This document shows, piece by piece, positions 24,945 through 33,576 of a stretch of 64,000 nt of DNA. This DNA comes from Gammaproteobacteria bacterium (GTDB lineage Bacteria; Pseudomonadota; Gammaproteobacteria; Pseudomonadales; Halieaceae). Positions within the stretch are counted from its first letter, which is position 1. Each line of letters starts with the position of its first letter. The notes beneath the pieces were generated by a model that was not told the origin of the DNA, did not search any database, and saw only the letters and a program-made list of their open reading frames with translations. The stretch is from the NCBI GenBank assembly GCA_030427485.1, contig JAUICG010000019.1:43246-107245 (forward strand), given 5' to 3'. The position numbers and the translations under genes were made by a program.

Positions 24945-26168
24945 ATGCGAGTTCTACTGTGCGGTATCCTGGTGCTTTTCCATCAAGTCACCTCGGCGCA
25001 AACTGCGGCGGAAAGCCCGGAAATACAGGCGTGGCGCGACTTTACCCGGCGCGTGGAAGCGGCCGGTGTAGAGATACTCAAGAGCTACCCTCAGCCAACG
25101 GCCCTGGATAGTGCAGAGGGCGCGCGCTACCTGCTGCAGCAACTGGGCAGTTCCATCCAGGCGGAACTCGTTGATGCACCGGGGCAGATACCGCTGCTGC
25201 GCATCGGCGCGACAACCATCAACAAATGGGGGCTCGATGGCGCCGATGCCAAGTACCAGGGCGCCAGCATCAATGGCGACAGCGCCTATCGCCTGCACGG
25301 GCAGTTGGGAAGTGCACGCCTGTTTGCACTGCAGCTTACCCGCATGCAGGGTGAGTACGCGGCCTTCGGTGCGCTGACAGGCGATCAGCTGCAGGCCGAT
25401 GAAGCAGGTAATTTCGAAGTGCTGATCTCATCCGCGAAGCCGGCCGACTGGCAGGGCGTGTGGCTGCAACTTGAACCTGCGACGGACAGCCTCCTTGTCC
25501 GCGAGTATTTCAGCGACTGGGCAAGCGAGCGTCCCGGCCGTTATTACCTCGAGGAAATCGGCACGACGCAGACCAGTGAACCCGTAACCAGTGGGCAGGT
25601 CGCTGGCCTGCTCCGCGATACCGCCGCGAATTTTTCCGCCCGCGCGCCCCAGTGGCGGGGTCATGTTGAGCAGGCGCGCACGCACCTCGTGAACAGGATC
25701 CACATGCAGAAGTCCGATGGCCAGGGGCTGGCCTCCAACATTTACGGCAGCGGCTGGTTCGATGTCGACAGCGACCAGGCGCTTGTCATCGAGATGGACG
25801 CCCCGGACGCGTTGCTGTGGAGCGTGCAACTGGGCAATGTCTGGTGGGAGTCCATCGACTATATCAATCACACCGCCAGCTACAACGACAGCCAGGCTGT
25901 CGCGAGTAGCGACGGGAAGTACCGCTTTGTGCTCTCGCACCAGGATCCCGGTGTGCCTAACTGGCTGGACCCTGCCGGCCACTCTGAAGGCGCGATCATG
26001 TTCCGCTTGCAGGAGGCCAATGCCACGGTCAATCCCGTGCTGAAGTTAGTACCTTTCGCGGACCTCGCCGGACATTTGCCGCAGGACACGCCACAGGTGG
26101 GTGTCGATCAGCGGAATCATGAGCTCGGCCAGCGCCGCGCGCATGCTGCTGTGCGCTGGGCGCCCTGA
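24945..26168 (+). CDS. Exported DUF1214 domain protein
   Basis: I start at the ATG at 24945 (407 residues), which follows a GGGAG site and gives a signal peptide ending VTSAQ; a start at 24912 is possible. The C-terminal 150 residues match DUF1214: GSGWFDVDSDQALVIEMDAP, NVWWESIDYINHTASYNDSQ, and a segment VLSHQDPGVPNWLDPAGHSEG. A full DUF1254 partner domain is not evident, unlike the protein at 55506. The function of DUF1214 is not established. The last 20 residues are Arg/His-rich. Confidence 0.7.
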   Translation: MRVLLCGILVLFHQVTSAQTAAESPEIQAWRDFTRRVEAAGVEILKSYPQPTALDSAEGARYLLQQLGSSIQAELVDAPGQIPLLRIGATTINKWGLDGADAKYQGASINGDSAYRLHGQLGSARLFALQLTRMQGEYAAFGALTGDQLQADEAGNFEVLISSAKPADWQGVWLQLEPATDSLLVREYFSDWASERPGRYYLEEIGTTQTSEPVTSGQVAGLLRDTAANFSARAPQWRGHVEQARTHLVNRIHMQKSDGQGLASNIYGSGWFDVDSDQALVIEMDAPDALLWSVQLGNVWWESIDYINHTASYNDSQAVASSDGKYRFVLSHQDPGVPNWLDPAGHSEGAIMFRLQEANATVNPVLKLVPFADLAGHLPQDTPQVGVDQRNHELGQRRAHAAVRWAP

Positions 26169-26235
26169 CGGCGAGTCGTCAGCCCCGGCCGGAAGCGCGA
26201 GAAAGGTCGGCTTGCGCGCCCAGCTCACATTTTCG

Positions 26236-27675
26236 CTACAGTTTCAGCTTTATCATCAGGCTGTACAGGACTCTGAACACCTTCCCATAGGGCGGGTACA
26301 TCAGCGGTAGCGCCGAGAAACGGAACTGGGAAAAGATCGGTCGCATCTTGCTGAATTCCACGAAGCCCTCGTGACCGTGGTAGTGCCCCATGCCGGACGC
26401 GCCGACACCGCCAAAGGGTATGTCATGCTGTGCCACATGGAAGGAGCAATCGTTGATGCTGACGCCGCCGGAAATGGTGTTCTTGACGATGCGGTCCTTC
26501 AGCTTTTTGTCATTGCTGAACAGGTACAGACCCAGCGGCCGATCCCGGTGGTTGATGTAGCTCAGTACTTCGTCGATATCGTTATACGTGCGCACCGGAA
26601 ACAGCGGGCCGAAGATTTCCTCGCGCATGATGGCCGAATCGTCTGTGGCATCCAGCACCAGGTGAGGCGGCAGCAGGCGCGTTGTCGCGTTGGGCTCGTA
26701 GCCGGGCGCAAGGTTCACCAGAGTCGCGCCTTTTGCCTGCGCATCCTCCATGGTGGCGACCAGGCGGGCATAGGAACTGTCATCGATGACCGTGGTGAAC
26801 TGGCCGTTGTCCAGGTGCGGGTAGCGCTTCGCCACAATCTTCCGCGCGGCTGCGACGAAAGCGTCCTTCTTCGCGGCGGGGATGTACACGTAATCCGGTG
26901 CCACACAGGTCTGGCCCGCGTTCATGAACTTGGTAAACAGCATCCGGCTGGCCGCCAACTCCACGTCAAAGTCGTCGGCGACGATAGTGGGGGACTTGCC
27001 GCCCAGTTCCAGCGTGACCGGGGTCAGGTGCTCCGCCGCGGCTTTCATTACCGTTCGCCCGGTTTCCGCCGAACCGGTGAAAATCACGTGATCAAAGGGC
27101 AATGTGGTGAAATCCGAACCGCGTACACCCGGCAGGATGGCCAGTGTGTTTTCGTCAAACTTTTCCTGCACCAGACGGTGCATCAACTCGCACAGGTTGG
27201 CGGAGTTGGCCGCCATCTTGACCATGCAACGGTTGCCCGCCGCCAGGGCGCTGGCCAGGGGACCCATCACCAGGAACAGCGGGTAGTTCCAGGGTGCGAC
27301 CACGCCGACCACGCCCTTGGGCTGGGCCAGCACCTTGTTGCTGGCGCCGGCGAACCAGATGGACACCCCGCGCCGCTGCGGCTTCATCCACTTTTTCAGG
27401 CGCTTGCGACAGTAGCGGAAGCCGTCGATGGAGAGAAACAACTCCAGCAATTTGCTTTCCTCGATGGCACGGTTGCCAAAGTCCTTGCTGATGGCCTGGG
27501 CGATTGCCTCCTGGTTGTCCAGCAGGATCCGCTCCAGTTTCAGCAGGTTATCGCGACGCTCCTCGTAGGACGGGTAGGGGGTCTCCAGATAAGCCCGGCG
27601 CTGTAACTGCAGGATACGCTGCGCCTCGTTCTGCGGCTCGCCAGGAAATACGGTAATTTGCGCTGTCTGTGCCAT
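26236..27675 (-). CDS. Aldehyde dehydrogenase (coniferyl/long-chain aldehyde type)
   Basis: From the Met at 27675, with GGAG upstream, the enzyme is 479 residues. It oxidises an aldehyde to the acid with NAD(P)+. The catalytic Cys257 is in NAGQTCVAPDY and the general base Glu223 in TLELGGKSP; FTGSAETG (199-206) contacts NAD. The C-terminal hydrophobic/basic tail (MYPPYGKVFRVLYSLMIKLKL region) resembles the class 3 fatty-aldehyde/coniferyl-aldehyde dehydrogenases, so membrane association is possible. The 55-codon upstream extension of the frame looks non-coding. It is divergent from the OPT transporter gene, 135 bases away. Confidence 0.85.
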   Translation of the reverse strand: MAQTAQITVFPGEPQNEAQRILQLQRRAYLETPYPSYEERRDNLLKLERILLDNQEAIAQAISKDFGNRAIEESKLLELFLSIDGFRYCRKRLKKWMKPQRRGVSIWFAGASNKVLAQPKGVVGVVAPWNYPLFLVMGPLASALAAGNRCMVKMAANSANLCELMHRLVQEKFDENTLAILPGVRGSDFTTLPFDHVIFTGSAETGRTVMKAAAEHLTPVTLELGGKSPTIVADDFDVELAASRMLFTKFMNAGQTCVAPDYVYIPAAKKDAFVAAARKIVAKRYPHLDNGQFTTVIDDSSYARLVATMEDAQAKGATLVNLAPGYEPNATTRLLPPHLVLDATDDSAIMREEIFGPLFPVRTYNDIDEVLSYINHRDRPLGLYLFSNDKKLKDRIVKNTISGGVSINDCSFHVAQHDIPFGGVGASGMGHYHGHEGFVEFSKMRPIFSQFRFSALPLMYPPYGKVFRVLYSLMIKLKL

Positions 27676-27810
27676 GACCTGATCTCCACTCGACTGCTTG
27701 TTGGCTGGAAGTGAAAGGTAGCATATCGGGGGGCGGTGTGCTTTGTGAGATCGGCGGAGCCTGGATTCGGTCGAGGTGCATATACTGTCGTGTCCTGAGA
27801 TAATCCCGAC

Positions 27811-29544
27811 ATGCAGAGCGTCAAGCCGGAACCGCCCCAAACAAGCCGTGAACTGACCGTACGCGCGATACTCACCGGTGTCTTCCTCGGCGCCATCCTG
27901 ACGCCCTGTAATGTCTACGCCGGCCTGAAAATCGGCTGGTCATTCAATATGTCCATCACCGCTCTGCTGCTGGGCTTCCTGCTGTGGCGGCTGTTGCTGC
28001 GTGCGGGAAGCGGGCATCCCTGGGAACTGCTCGAAAGCAATATCTCCCAGACCACGGCGTCCTCCGCCGCCTCCATCATCTCCGGTGGACTGGTCGCGCC
28101 GATTCCGGCGCTGGCACTGGTGTCCGGACTTGTGCTGGCGCCTGGCCCCCTGATGGCCTGGGTATTTGCGGTCAGCTTTCTCGGTGTCTGGGTGGCCTGG
28201 TACCTGCGCACACCGCTGCTTTACCGCTCCGGTCTCGCGTACCCCGCGGGCACCGTTACCGCGGAAACCATGCTGGACCTGTTTGCCAAGGGCGACTCCG
28301 CCATGCGGCGGGTGAAGGTATTACTGTCGGCGGCCTCACTCTCTGCGGCGATCAAACTGAGCGACGCCCTGATATGGGCCATCCCGCGCTGGTCTCCCGG
28401 TGCAGCGCCGGCCAAACTGGGCTTTGTGCTCGATCCCTCCCTGTTGCTGACGGGGTTTGGCGCCATTATCGGCCTGCGCGCCGGGCTGTCGCTGCTGGCG
28501 GGCGCGTTGCTGGCGTGGGCGGGGCTGGCCCCGTGGTTGCTGGAGAGCGGGCAGGTGCTGCCGGCGTCCACCGGGGACAGCCTGTTTGTCCCGCTGGTGG
28601 AGTGGCTGCTGTGGCCCGGTGTCGCGCTGATGGTGTCGGCGACGATAAGCAACCTGCTGGCGCGCATGGTGATCAGCAGGCGCCGCCAGAACGGAGCGCC
28701 GGACCCGGCTCAGGCGGTCGCGACAGATGCCTACCGCACGGCCCGCGCCCTTGCCCTGTGCGCCGCGGCGGCGCTGGTGGTGGTGCTGGAAGTTACGCTG
28801 TTCGGGATTTCGTTGTGGGCCGCGATAATCGCGCTGCCGATGGCGTTTTTTCTGGCGGCAGTGGTCGGCCGCGTGGTGGGCGAGACGGGCATCCCCCCGA
28901 TCGGTGCGGTCGGCAAGCTTTCGCAGCTGAGTTTTGCCGTGATCGCCCCGGCCCAGGCCACTACCAACCTGATGACGGCGAACGTCGCGGGCGGCGCTGC
29001 CGGCCAGACCGCGGATCTTCTGAATGACTTCAAGTGCGGGATGCTGGTAGGCGCCACGCCCGCGCGCCAGGTGGCTGCGCAGTGTTTCGGGATAGTCACA
29101 GGGAGTGTGGTCGGGTCGCTCGTCTACCTGGCATTGATCCCCGACCCGCAGGGCATGCTGTTGACTGCCGAATGGCCCGCGCCCGCCGTCGCCACCTGGA
29201 AGGCCGTGGCGGAGGTGCTGTTGACGGGCCTGGGTTCCATCCCGGGGGAGGCCCTGCACGCCGCGCTGCTGGCCGCCGGAGCGGGTACGGTACTGGGCGT
29301 GCTTGAAGCCGTCCTCGCGCCGGCGTTGTTGCGCTTCCTGCCCAGCGCCAGCGCCCTCGGTCTGGCTTTTGTGATACCTGCCTCCACCTCGCTGGGATTG
29401 TTTTACGGCGCTTTCCTGGCGTTTCTGCTGTCGCTTCTGTTCCGCAAATGGTCAGCCGCGTTCCTGGTGGCCGCTGCTGCCGGGCTGGTAGCGGGGGAGA
29501 GCCTGATGGGCGTGTTCCTGGCTGCGCTGAGTATGGCGGCCTGA
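27811..29544 (+). CDS. OPT-family oligopeptide/metal-siderophore transporter
   Basis: A 577-residue inner-membrane protein with around fifteen hydrophobic segments. The N-terminal block LTGVFLGAILTPCNVYAGLKIG is the OPT signature, and the central YPAGTVTAETMLDLF and GETGIPPIGAVGKL blocks also fit. OPT proteins move small peptides or metal chelates. It converges on the NAGGN operon, with 4 bases between stops, so it could take up peptides linked to NAGGN turnover; that link is inference only. Confidence 0.85.
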   Translation: MQSVKPEPPQTSRELTVRAILTGVFLGAILTPCNVYAGLKIGWSFNMSITALLLGFLLWRLLLRAGSGHPWELLESNISQTTASSAASIISGGLVAPIPALALVSGLVLAPGPLMAWVFAVSFLGVWVAWYLRTPLLYRSGLAYPAGTVTAETMLDLFAKGDSAMRRVKVLLSAASLSAAIKLSDALIWAIPRWSPGAAPAKLGFVLDPSLLLTGFGAIIGLRAGLSLLAGALLAWAGLAPWLLESGQVLPASTGDSLFVPLVEWLLWPGVALMVSATISNLLARMVISRRRQNGAPDPAQAVATDAYRTARALALCAAAALVVVLEVTLFGISLWAAIIALPMAFFLAAVVGRVVGETGIPPIGAVGKLSQLSFAVIAPAQATTNLMTANVAGGAAGQTADLLNDFKCGMLVGATPARQVAAQCFGIVTGSVVGSLVYLALIPDPQGMLLTAEWPAPAVATWKAVAEVLLTGLGSIPGEALHAALLAAGAGTVLGVLEAVLAPALLRFLPSASALGLAFVIPASTSLGLFYGAFLAFLLSLLFRKWSAAFLVAAAAGLVAGESLMGVFLAALSMAA

Positions 29545-29548
29545 GGTT

Positions 29549-30634
29549 TCAGCCGCTGTGGCCAGCGTCGTCCAGCAGCGGCGCCTGCGCGTAGAGCACC
29601 AGCAGGCGGGCGACACTCTCGAGACTGTCGCGGTGGGTGCGCTCATAGCCGTGGGTGGCATCAGTGCCAAAGGTGAGCAGTGCGTGGCGCACGTCGTGGC
29701 CGGCGATGATGGCGGAGTTCGCGTCGGAGTAATAGTAGCGGAATATGTCCGTCTGGTGCTTGATCCGGTGGTCGCGGCACAGCTGTCGCAAGTGACGGGT
29801 CAGCGCCTGATCGAACGGCCCGCTGGTGTCCTGGGCACACAGGGTCACGCCGGTTTCCCGGGCGTTCTGGCCCGGAGCGACGGGACCGATGTCAATGCCG
29901 ACGAACTCCGCCACCCTGGCGTCGAGGGAGGCGCCGGCGCCAGTGCCGATCTCCTCTGTCACGGTGAACATCAATTGCAGTTCCACCGCGGGGGTTACCC
30001 CGTGGTCAAGCAGTGCTTTCAGCGCGGCCAGGTTTGCCGCTGTCCCGGCCTTGTTATCCAGGTGCCTGGCGCTGATAAAACCGGATTCATCCCACTCGGG
30101 ATCCGTGTCGAAGGCGACAAAATCACCGGGACCGATCCCCAGCGCGCGGGTGTCCTCGGCGCAGTGAACCAACTGGTTGATCCGCACTTCCACCTGAGAC
30201 CAGCCCACCGGCAACTCGTCGATCTGTTCATTGAAGGCATGGCCCGAGGCCAGCAGCGGCAGCACCTGTCCGCGGTAGCTGGAACTGCCGGAAAAAATAG
30301 TTACCCGACCGCCCTCGGCAAAACGGCTCGACCAACTGCCCACCGGCTTCAGCGCCAGTCGCCCTGACGGCTTTATCGCGGAAACGGTTGCGCCGATGGT
30401 ATCCAGGTGGTTGGCGATGGCGCGCGCACGCGCGTTGTCGCGGCCCGGCAGGCAGACGGTGAGGGTGCCGCGCCGGCCCAGGTGGTACTCCACGCCCAGT
30501 TCTTCCAGGCACCGGCCGATATAGCGCACGATTTCGTCAGTGAAACCCGTGGGGCTTGGAATGGCGAGCATCTCGTGCAGGCAGCGGTGCAGATAGCCCT
30601 CATCGATGGGCAGTGATTGCAGCGCCCCGTTCAT
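29549..30634 (-). CDS. NAGGN-system M42-family peptidase, copy b
   Basis: The start at 30634 (361 residues) gives the usual ATGA overlap with the preceding gene. The protein is of the osmoprotectant NAGGN-associated M42 metallopeptidase type (TIGR03106). Metal and catalytic residues are visible: NHLDTIG (His/Asp), HLDNKAG (Asp), TVTEEIGTG with the Glu-Glu pair, YYSDANSA (Asp), and THGYERTH (His). The family is predicted to hydrolyse NAGGN or a related peptide during osmotic down-shift. It is the last gene of asnO-ngg-M42-M42. Confidence 0.85.
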   Translation of the reverse strand: MNGALQSLPIDEGYLHRCLHEMLAIPSPTGFTDEIVRYIGRCLEELGVEYHLGRRGTLTVCLPGRDNARARAIANHLDTIGATVSAIKPSGRLALKPVGSWSSRFAEGGRVTIFSGSSSYRGQVLPLLASGHAFNEQIDELPVGWSQVEVRINQLVHCAEDTRALGIGPGDFVAFDTDPEWDESGFISARHLDNKAGTAANLAALKALLDHGVTPAVELQLMFTVTEEIGTGAGASLDARVAEFVGIDIGPVAPGQNARETGVTLCAQDTSGPFDQALTRHLRQLCRDHRIKHQTDIFRYYYSDANSAIIAGHDVRHALLTFGTDATHGYERTHRDSLESVARLLVLYAQAPLLDDAGHSG

Positions 30635-31800
30635 TTGTTGCGCCGAATGATATCGATCGTATCGGGCTCGGCATCGGGCCGTGCCGGCAGTCTGTCGGCA
30701 TCGATCTGGTGGCTGAAATCCGCTACCGTGGTGGTGGAGGTGTCGTGCGCAAACGTTGGTTTGCTGCACATGTAGCCGAGCAGCAGTTGCACCATGTTCT
30801 CAAGGCTCCTGAAGTGTGTGCGCTCGATACTGTGAGTGGCGTCTCCGGCGTAGGCGACCACCGCGGTGCGCACGTCGTGACCCGCAGCGAGTGCCGCCGC
30901 CGCGTCGTTGTGCGACGCGGCCAGTACCCGGCGCTGGCAGGGAATACCGTTGTCATCCGCCAGCTGCTGCAGGTGGGCTGTCAGGTGGTAGTCATAGGGC
31001 CCGGAGGCGTCGCCGTAGGCGATGGTAAGACTGTCGAACGACAGTGCCTCGGTGGCCGGGACGGAGGCGAAATCGACGGTGACCAGCTCGCTGACCTCGG
31101 GCAGGATGGCGCTGCCTGCGCCGCTGCCCACGGTTTCGGTCACCGTGAACAACACATAGATGTCGCTGGGCAGCACCAGTTGCTCCTCGACCACGCGCCT
31201 GATTGCGGCAAGTACGGCGGCCACGCCCGCCTTGTTGTCGATATTGCGGCCGACGATATAACCGTTTTCCAGCACTTCAGGCCGGCTGTTGCAGGCCACG
31301 AAGTCGCCCACTTCAATGCCCAGTGCCCGGGTTCCTGCCTCGTCCAGTACCGGTTCATCCAGCCTCAGTTCGATATGGTCCCAGTCCGATGGCGTGTCCT
31401 CGACCCCGGCATCGTGGCGCGACCCCCAGCTGACGGTGGGCAGCAGGGTGCCTGTGAACGTCGCCTGTTCAGCGAAGATGGTGACCCGGGTGCCCTCCGC
31501 GAAGCGACTGCTCCAGTAGCCGATGGGCGCCACCAGCAGGCGGCCATCGGGCTTTATACGCCTGACCATCGCGCCAATGCTGTCCACGTGGTTTACCACT
31601 GCCCGCGCCGGTTCGCCATCGCCCGTTGACGCGCCGGCCAGGCGCGCCCTGACCGTACCGCGGCGGGTGATGTCGTAGTCCACACCCATGGATGCGAGTT
31701 GCATGCAGATATAGCGGCTCACTTCGTCGGTAAAGCCGCTGGGGCTGGGGATGGCGAGCAATTCCAGCAGCGTCGATTTCAGTTGTTCTCGCTCACTCAC
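30631..31800 (-). CDS. NAGGN-system M42-family peptidase, copy a (altered Glu pair)
   Basis: A 389-residue paralogue of the next gene, overlapping ngg upstream by 8 bases and its sister downstream by 4. It keeps the metal His/Asp (NHVDSIG), the bridging Asp (NIDNKAG) and the late Asp and His (SHNDAA, ATHSIERTH). The catalytic pair is TVTETVGSG, so the first Glu remains but the second, a metal ligand in M42 enzymes, is Thr. It also has a 30-residue C-terminal extension. It may bind one metal only, have altered specificity, or be a regulatory partner of copy b. Confidence 0.8.
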   Translation of the reverse strand: MSEREQLKSTLLELLAIPSPSGFTDEVSRYICMQLASMGVDYDITRRGTVRARLAGASTGDGEPARAVVNHVDSIGAMVRRIKPDGRLLVAPIGYWSSRFAEGTRVTIFAEQATFTGTLLPTVSWGSRHDAGVEDTPSDWDHIELRLDEPVLDEAGTRALGIEVGDFVACNSRPEVLENGYIVGRNIDNKAGVAAVLAAIRRVVEEQLVLPSDIYVLFTVTETVGSGAGSAILPEVSELVTVDFASVPATEALSFDSLTIAYGDASGPYDYHLTAHLQQLADDNGIPCQRRVLAASHNDAAAALAAGHDVRTAVVAYAGDATHSIERTHFRSLENMVQLLLGYMCSKPTFAHDTSTTTVADFSHQIDADRLPARPDAEPDTIDIIRRNK

Positions 31801-33547
31801 CGCGGCTTACTCCTGTGTCGCGTGCATCGTGTACGCTGGTGGACAGTGGAAACAACAGGTCGACGAAGCGCCTGGCCGTGGGTTGCGGCTCGTGGTTCGC
31901 CAGCCCCACGCGCTCGTTTGCCTCGATAATCACGTAGTCGGGCTGCGTGGGGTCGCTGACGATGAAATCCAGGCCCACGACCGGAATCTGCAGGTGCCTG
32001 GCTGCCTCTTCCGCCGCGGCCACCAGCAGCGGGTGCAACTCCCCGGTCACGTCGTGGATAGTGCCGCCGGTGTGGAAGTTGGCTGTCCTGCGCACCTTCA
32101 CACAGCGGCCGGGCTCGATCACCGAGGAGAGTGTCAACTGCTGTTCCGCAAGGCAGGCAACGGTATCGTTATCGATCGGAATGCTGCTTTCGCCCTGGGA
32201 TGAGGCGCTGCGGCGGCGGCTGAGTTTCTCGATAAGTTGCTGCAGCGTCAGTTTGCCGTCCCCGATCACCTCCGGGGGCTTTCGAACCGCCGCAGCCGCC
32301 ACCTTGAAGCCGATGACAACGATGCGCAGGTCATCGCCGGGGTGAAAGGATTCCAGCAGTACCCGCGGGTGGTGCCGGGCGGCCTCGGCGATGGCTGTTT
32401 CCAGTGCCTCGGGATTGTCGACGCCCACAGTAATGCCCGCGCCCTGTTCTCCCACCGCGGGTTTCACCACAATCTGCTTGTGCTGCTCCAGGAACGCGAC
32501 ATTCGCATCGGTGCGTCCCGCCACCCTGTAGGCGGGGGTTTGCAGTCCCGCCCGCTGCAACCAGCGATGGGTTACCAGCTTGTCCTGGCAGCGGCTCATG
32601 GCGACTGCCGAGGTCAGCTCGCTCAGGGACTCCCGGCAATCGACCTGCTTGCCGCCCTGGCTGAGCCGGAAGTAGCCCTCGCCGGCATCCAGGATGTCGA
32701 CAGAGATGCCGCGCGAGCGCGCCTCATCGACGATAATGCGGGCGTAGGGATTCAGGTCTTCCTCCAGTTCGGGGCCGAGGAACAGCGTTTCATTGAAAGC
32801 ATTCTTGTTTTTGATGGCGAAGGTGTGAATCTGGCGGAAGCCGAGTTTTTCATAGAGGGTTTTCGCCTGCTCGTTATCGTGCAGTACGCTCAGGTCCATA
32901 TAGCTGCAGCCCTTGTCCAGGAAGTAGTCTGCCAGGTGGCGCAGCAGCAGCTCGCCGATACCCGGGTGGCTGGCCTGGGGATCCACCGCCAGGCACCACA
33001 GGCTGGAGCCGCGTGTGGGGTCGTCGAACAGGGTCAGGTGATTGACGCCCATCACCGTGCCCAATACCGCGCCGCTGTTGTTATCGGTGGCCACCAGCCA
33101 GACGATCTGGTGCGATGCGCGCTGGGCCCAGATGTACTCCGGTTCGGTGGGTACCATGTCGCGCTTCAGGTAGAGCGCGTTCACCGCCCGCGCCTGCTCA
33201 ATGGTCGATACCCGGCTGACGGTGATGGCCGGCGCGGCCGAAGGCTTGACCAGGAGCTCGTCGATGTCCAGGCGAAAGGTGTCTGACGGGTCCAGAAAAA
33301 GCGTCTGGGGCGCCGCGGCCAGGACCACGTGTGGGTCAGCCACGTACATGGCGATATCGCGCTTGCCCGGCGATTCATGCACCAGCTGTGCGGCGATGTC
33401 CCGGGGGTTACTGAAAGTATGCCCCATCAGCAGCCGTCCCCAGCCACAGTCAATGAAGGCGTTCTCCCGCAGTGGTTTGGCGCCGCTCTCCCTGTCGCGC
33501 ATCGCCATCAGGTGCTGGTATGAAGGCGGTTGGTCGGTAAAACGCAT
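31793..33547 (-). CDS. ngg: N-acetylglutaminylglutamine synthetase (GNAT plus ATP-grasp)
   Basis: From the Met at 33547, which has GGAGAG upstream, the protein is 584 residues. The N-terminal half includes a GNAT acetyltransferase (region WCLAVDPQASHPGIGELLLR, the acetyl-CoA loop, then the LHDNEQAKTLYEKLGFRQ block). The C-terminal half is ATP-grasp (KPAVGEQGAGITVG, ESFHPGDDLRIVVIG, VVGLDFIVSDP). Together they acetylate and join two glutamines to make N-acetylglutaminylglutamine, the precursor of the osmolyte NAGGN. The gene has also been called ngs. It lies 29 bases after asnO. Confidence 0.93.
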   Translation of the reverse strand: MRFTDQPPSYQHLMAMRDRESGAKPLRENAFIDCGWGRLLMGHTFSNPRDIAAQLVHESPGKRDIAMYVADPHVVLAAAPQTLFLDPSDTFRLDIDELLVKPSAAPAITVSRVSTIEQARAVNALYLKRDMVPTEPEYIWAQRASHQIVWLVATDNNSGAVLGTVMGVNHLTLFDDPTRGSSLWCLAVDPQASHPGIGELLLRHLADYFLDKGCSYMDLSVLHDNEQAKTLYEKLGFRQIHTFAIKNKNAFNETLFLGPELEEDLNPYARIIVDEARSRGISVDILDAGEGYFRLSQGGKQVDCRESLSELTSAVAMSRCQDKLVTHRWLQRAGLQTPAYRVAGRTDANVAFLEQHKQIVVKPAVGEQGAGITVGVDNPEALETAIAEAARHHPRVLLESFHPGDDLRIVVIGFKVAAAAVRKPPEVIGDGKLTLQQLIEKLSRRRSASSQGESSIPIDNDTVACLAEQQLTLSSVIEPGRCVKVRRTANFHTGGTIHDVTGELHPLLVAAAEEAARHLQIPVVGLDFIVSDPTQPDYVIIEANERVGLANHEPQPTARRFVDLLFPLSTSVHDARDTGVSRGE

Positions 33548-33576
33548 ATCTTCTCTCCAGGCTGATTGGACCACTG

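Noticed and set aside
26371..27606. Long plus-strand open frame over the aldehyde dehydrogenase gene
   Set aside because: It is antisense to a clearly conserved enzyme and has no domain pattern; it results from high GC and codon bias.
32237..33286. Long plus-strand open frame over ngg
   Set aside because: Antisense shadow of a well-supported NAGGN gene, with no recognisable domain.
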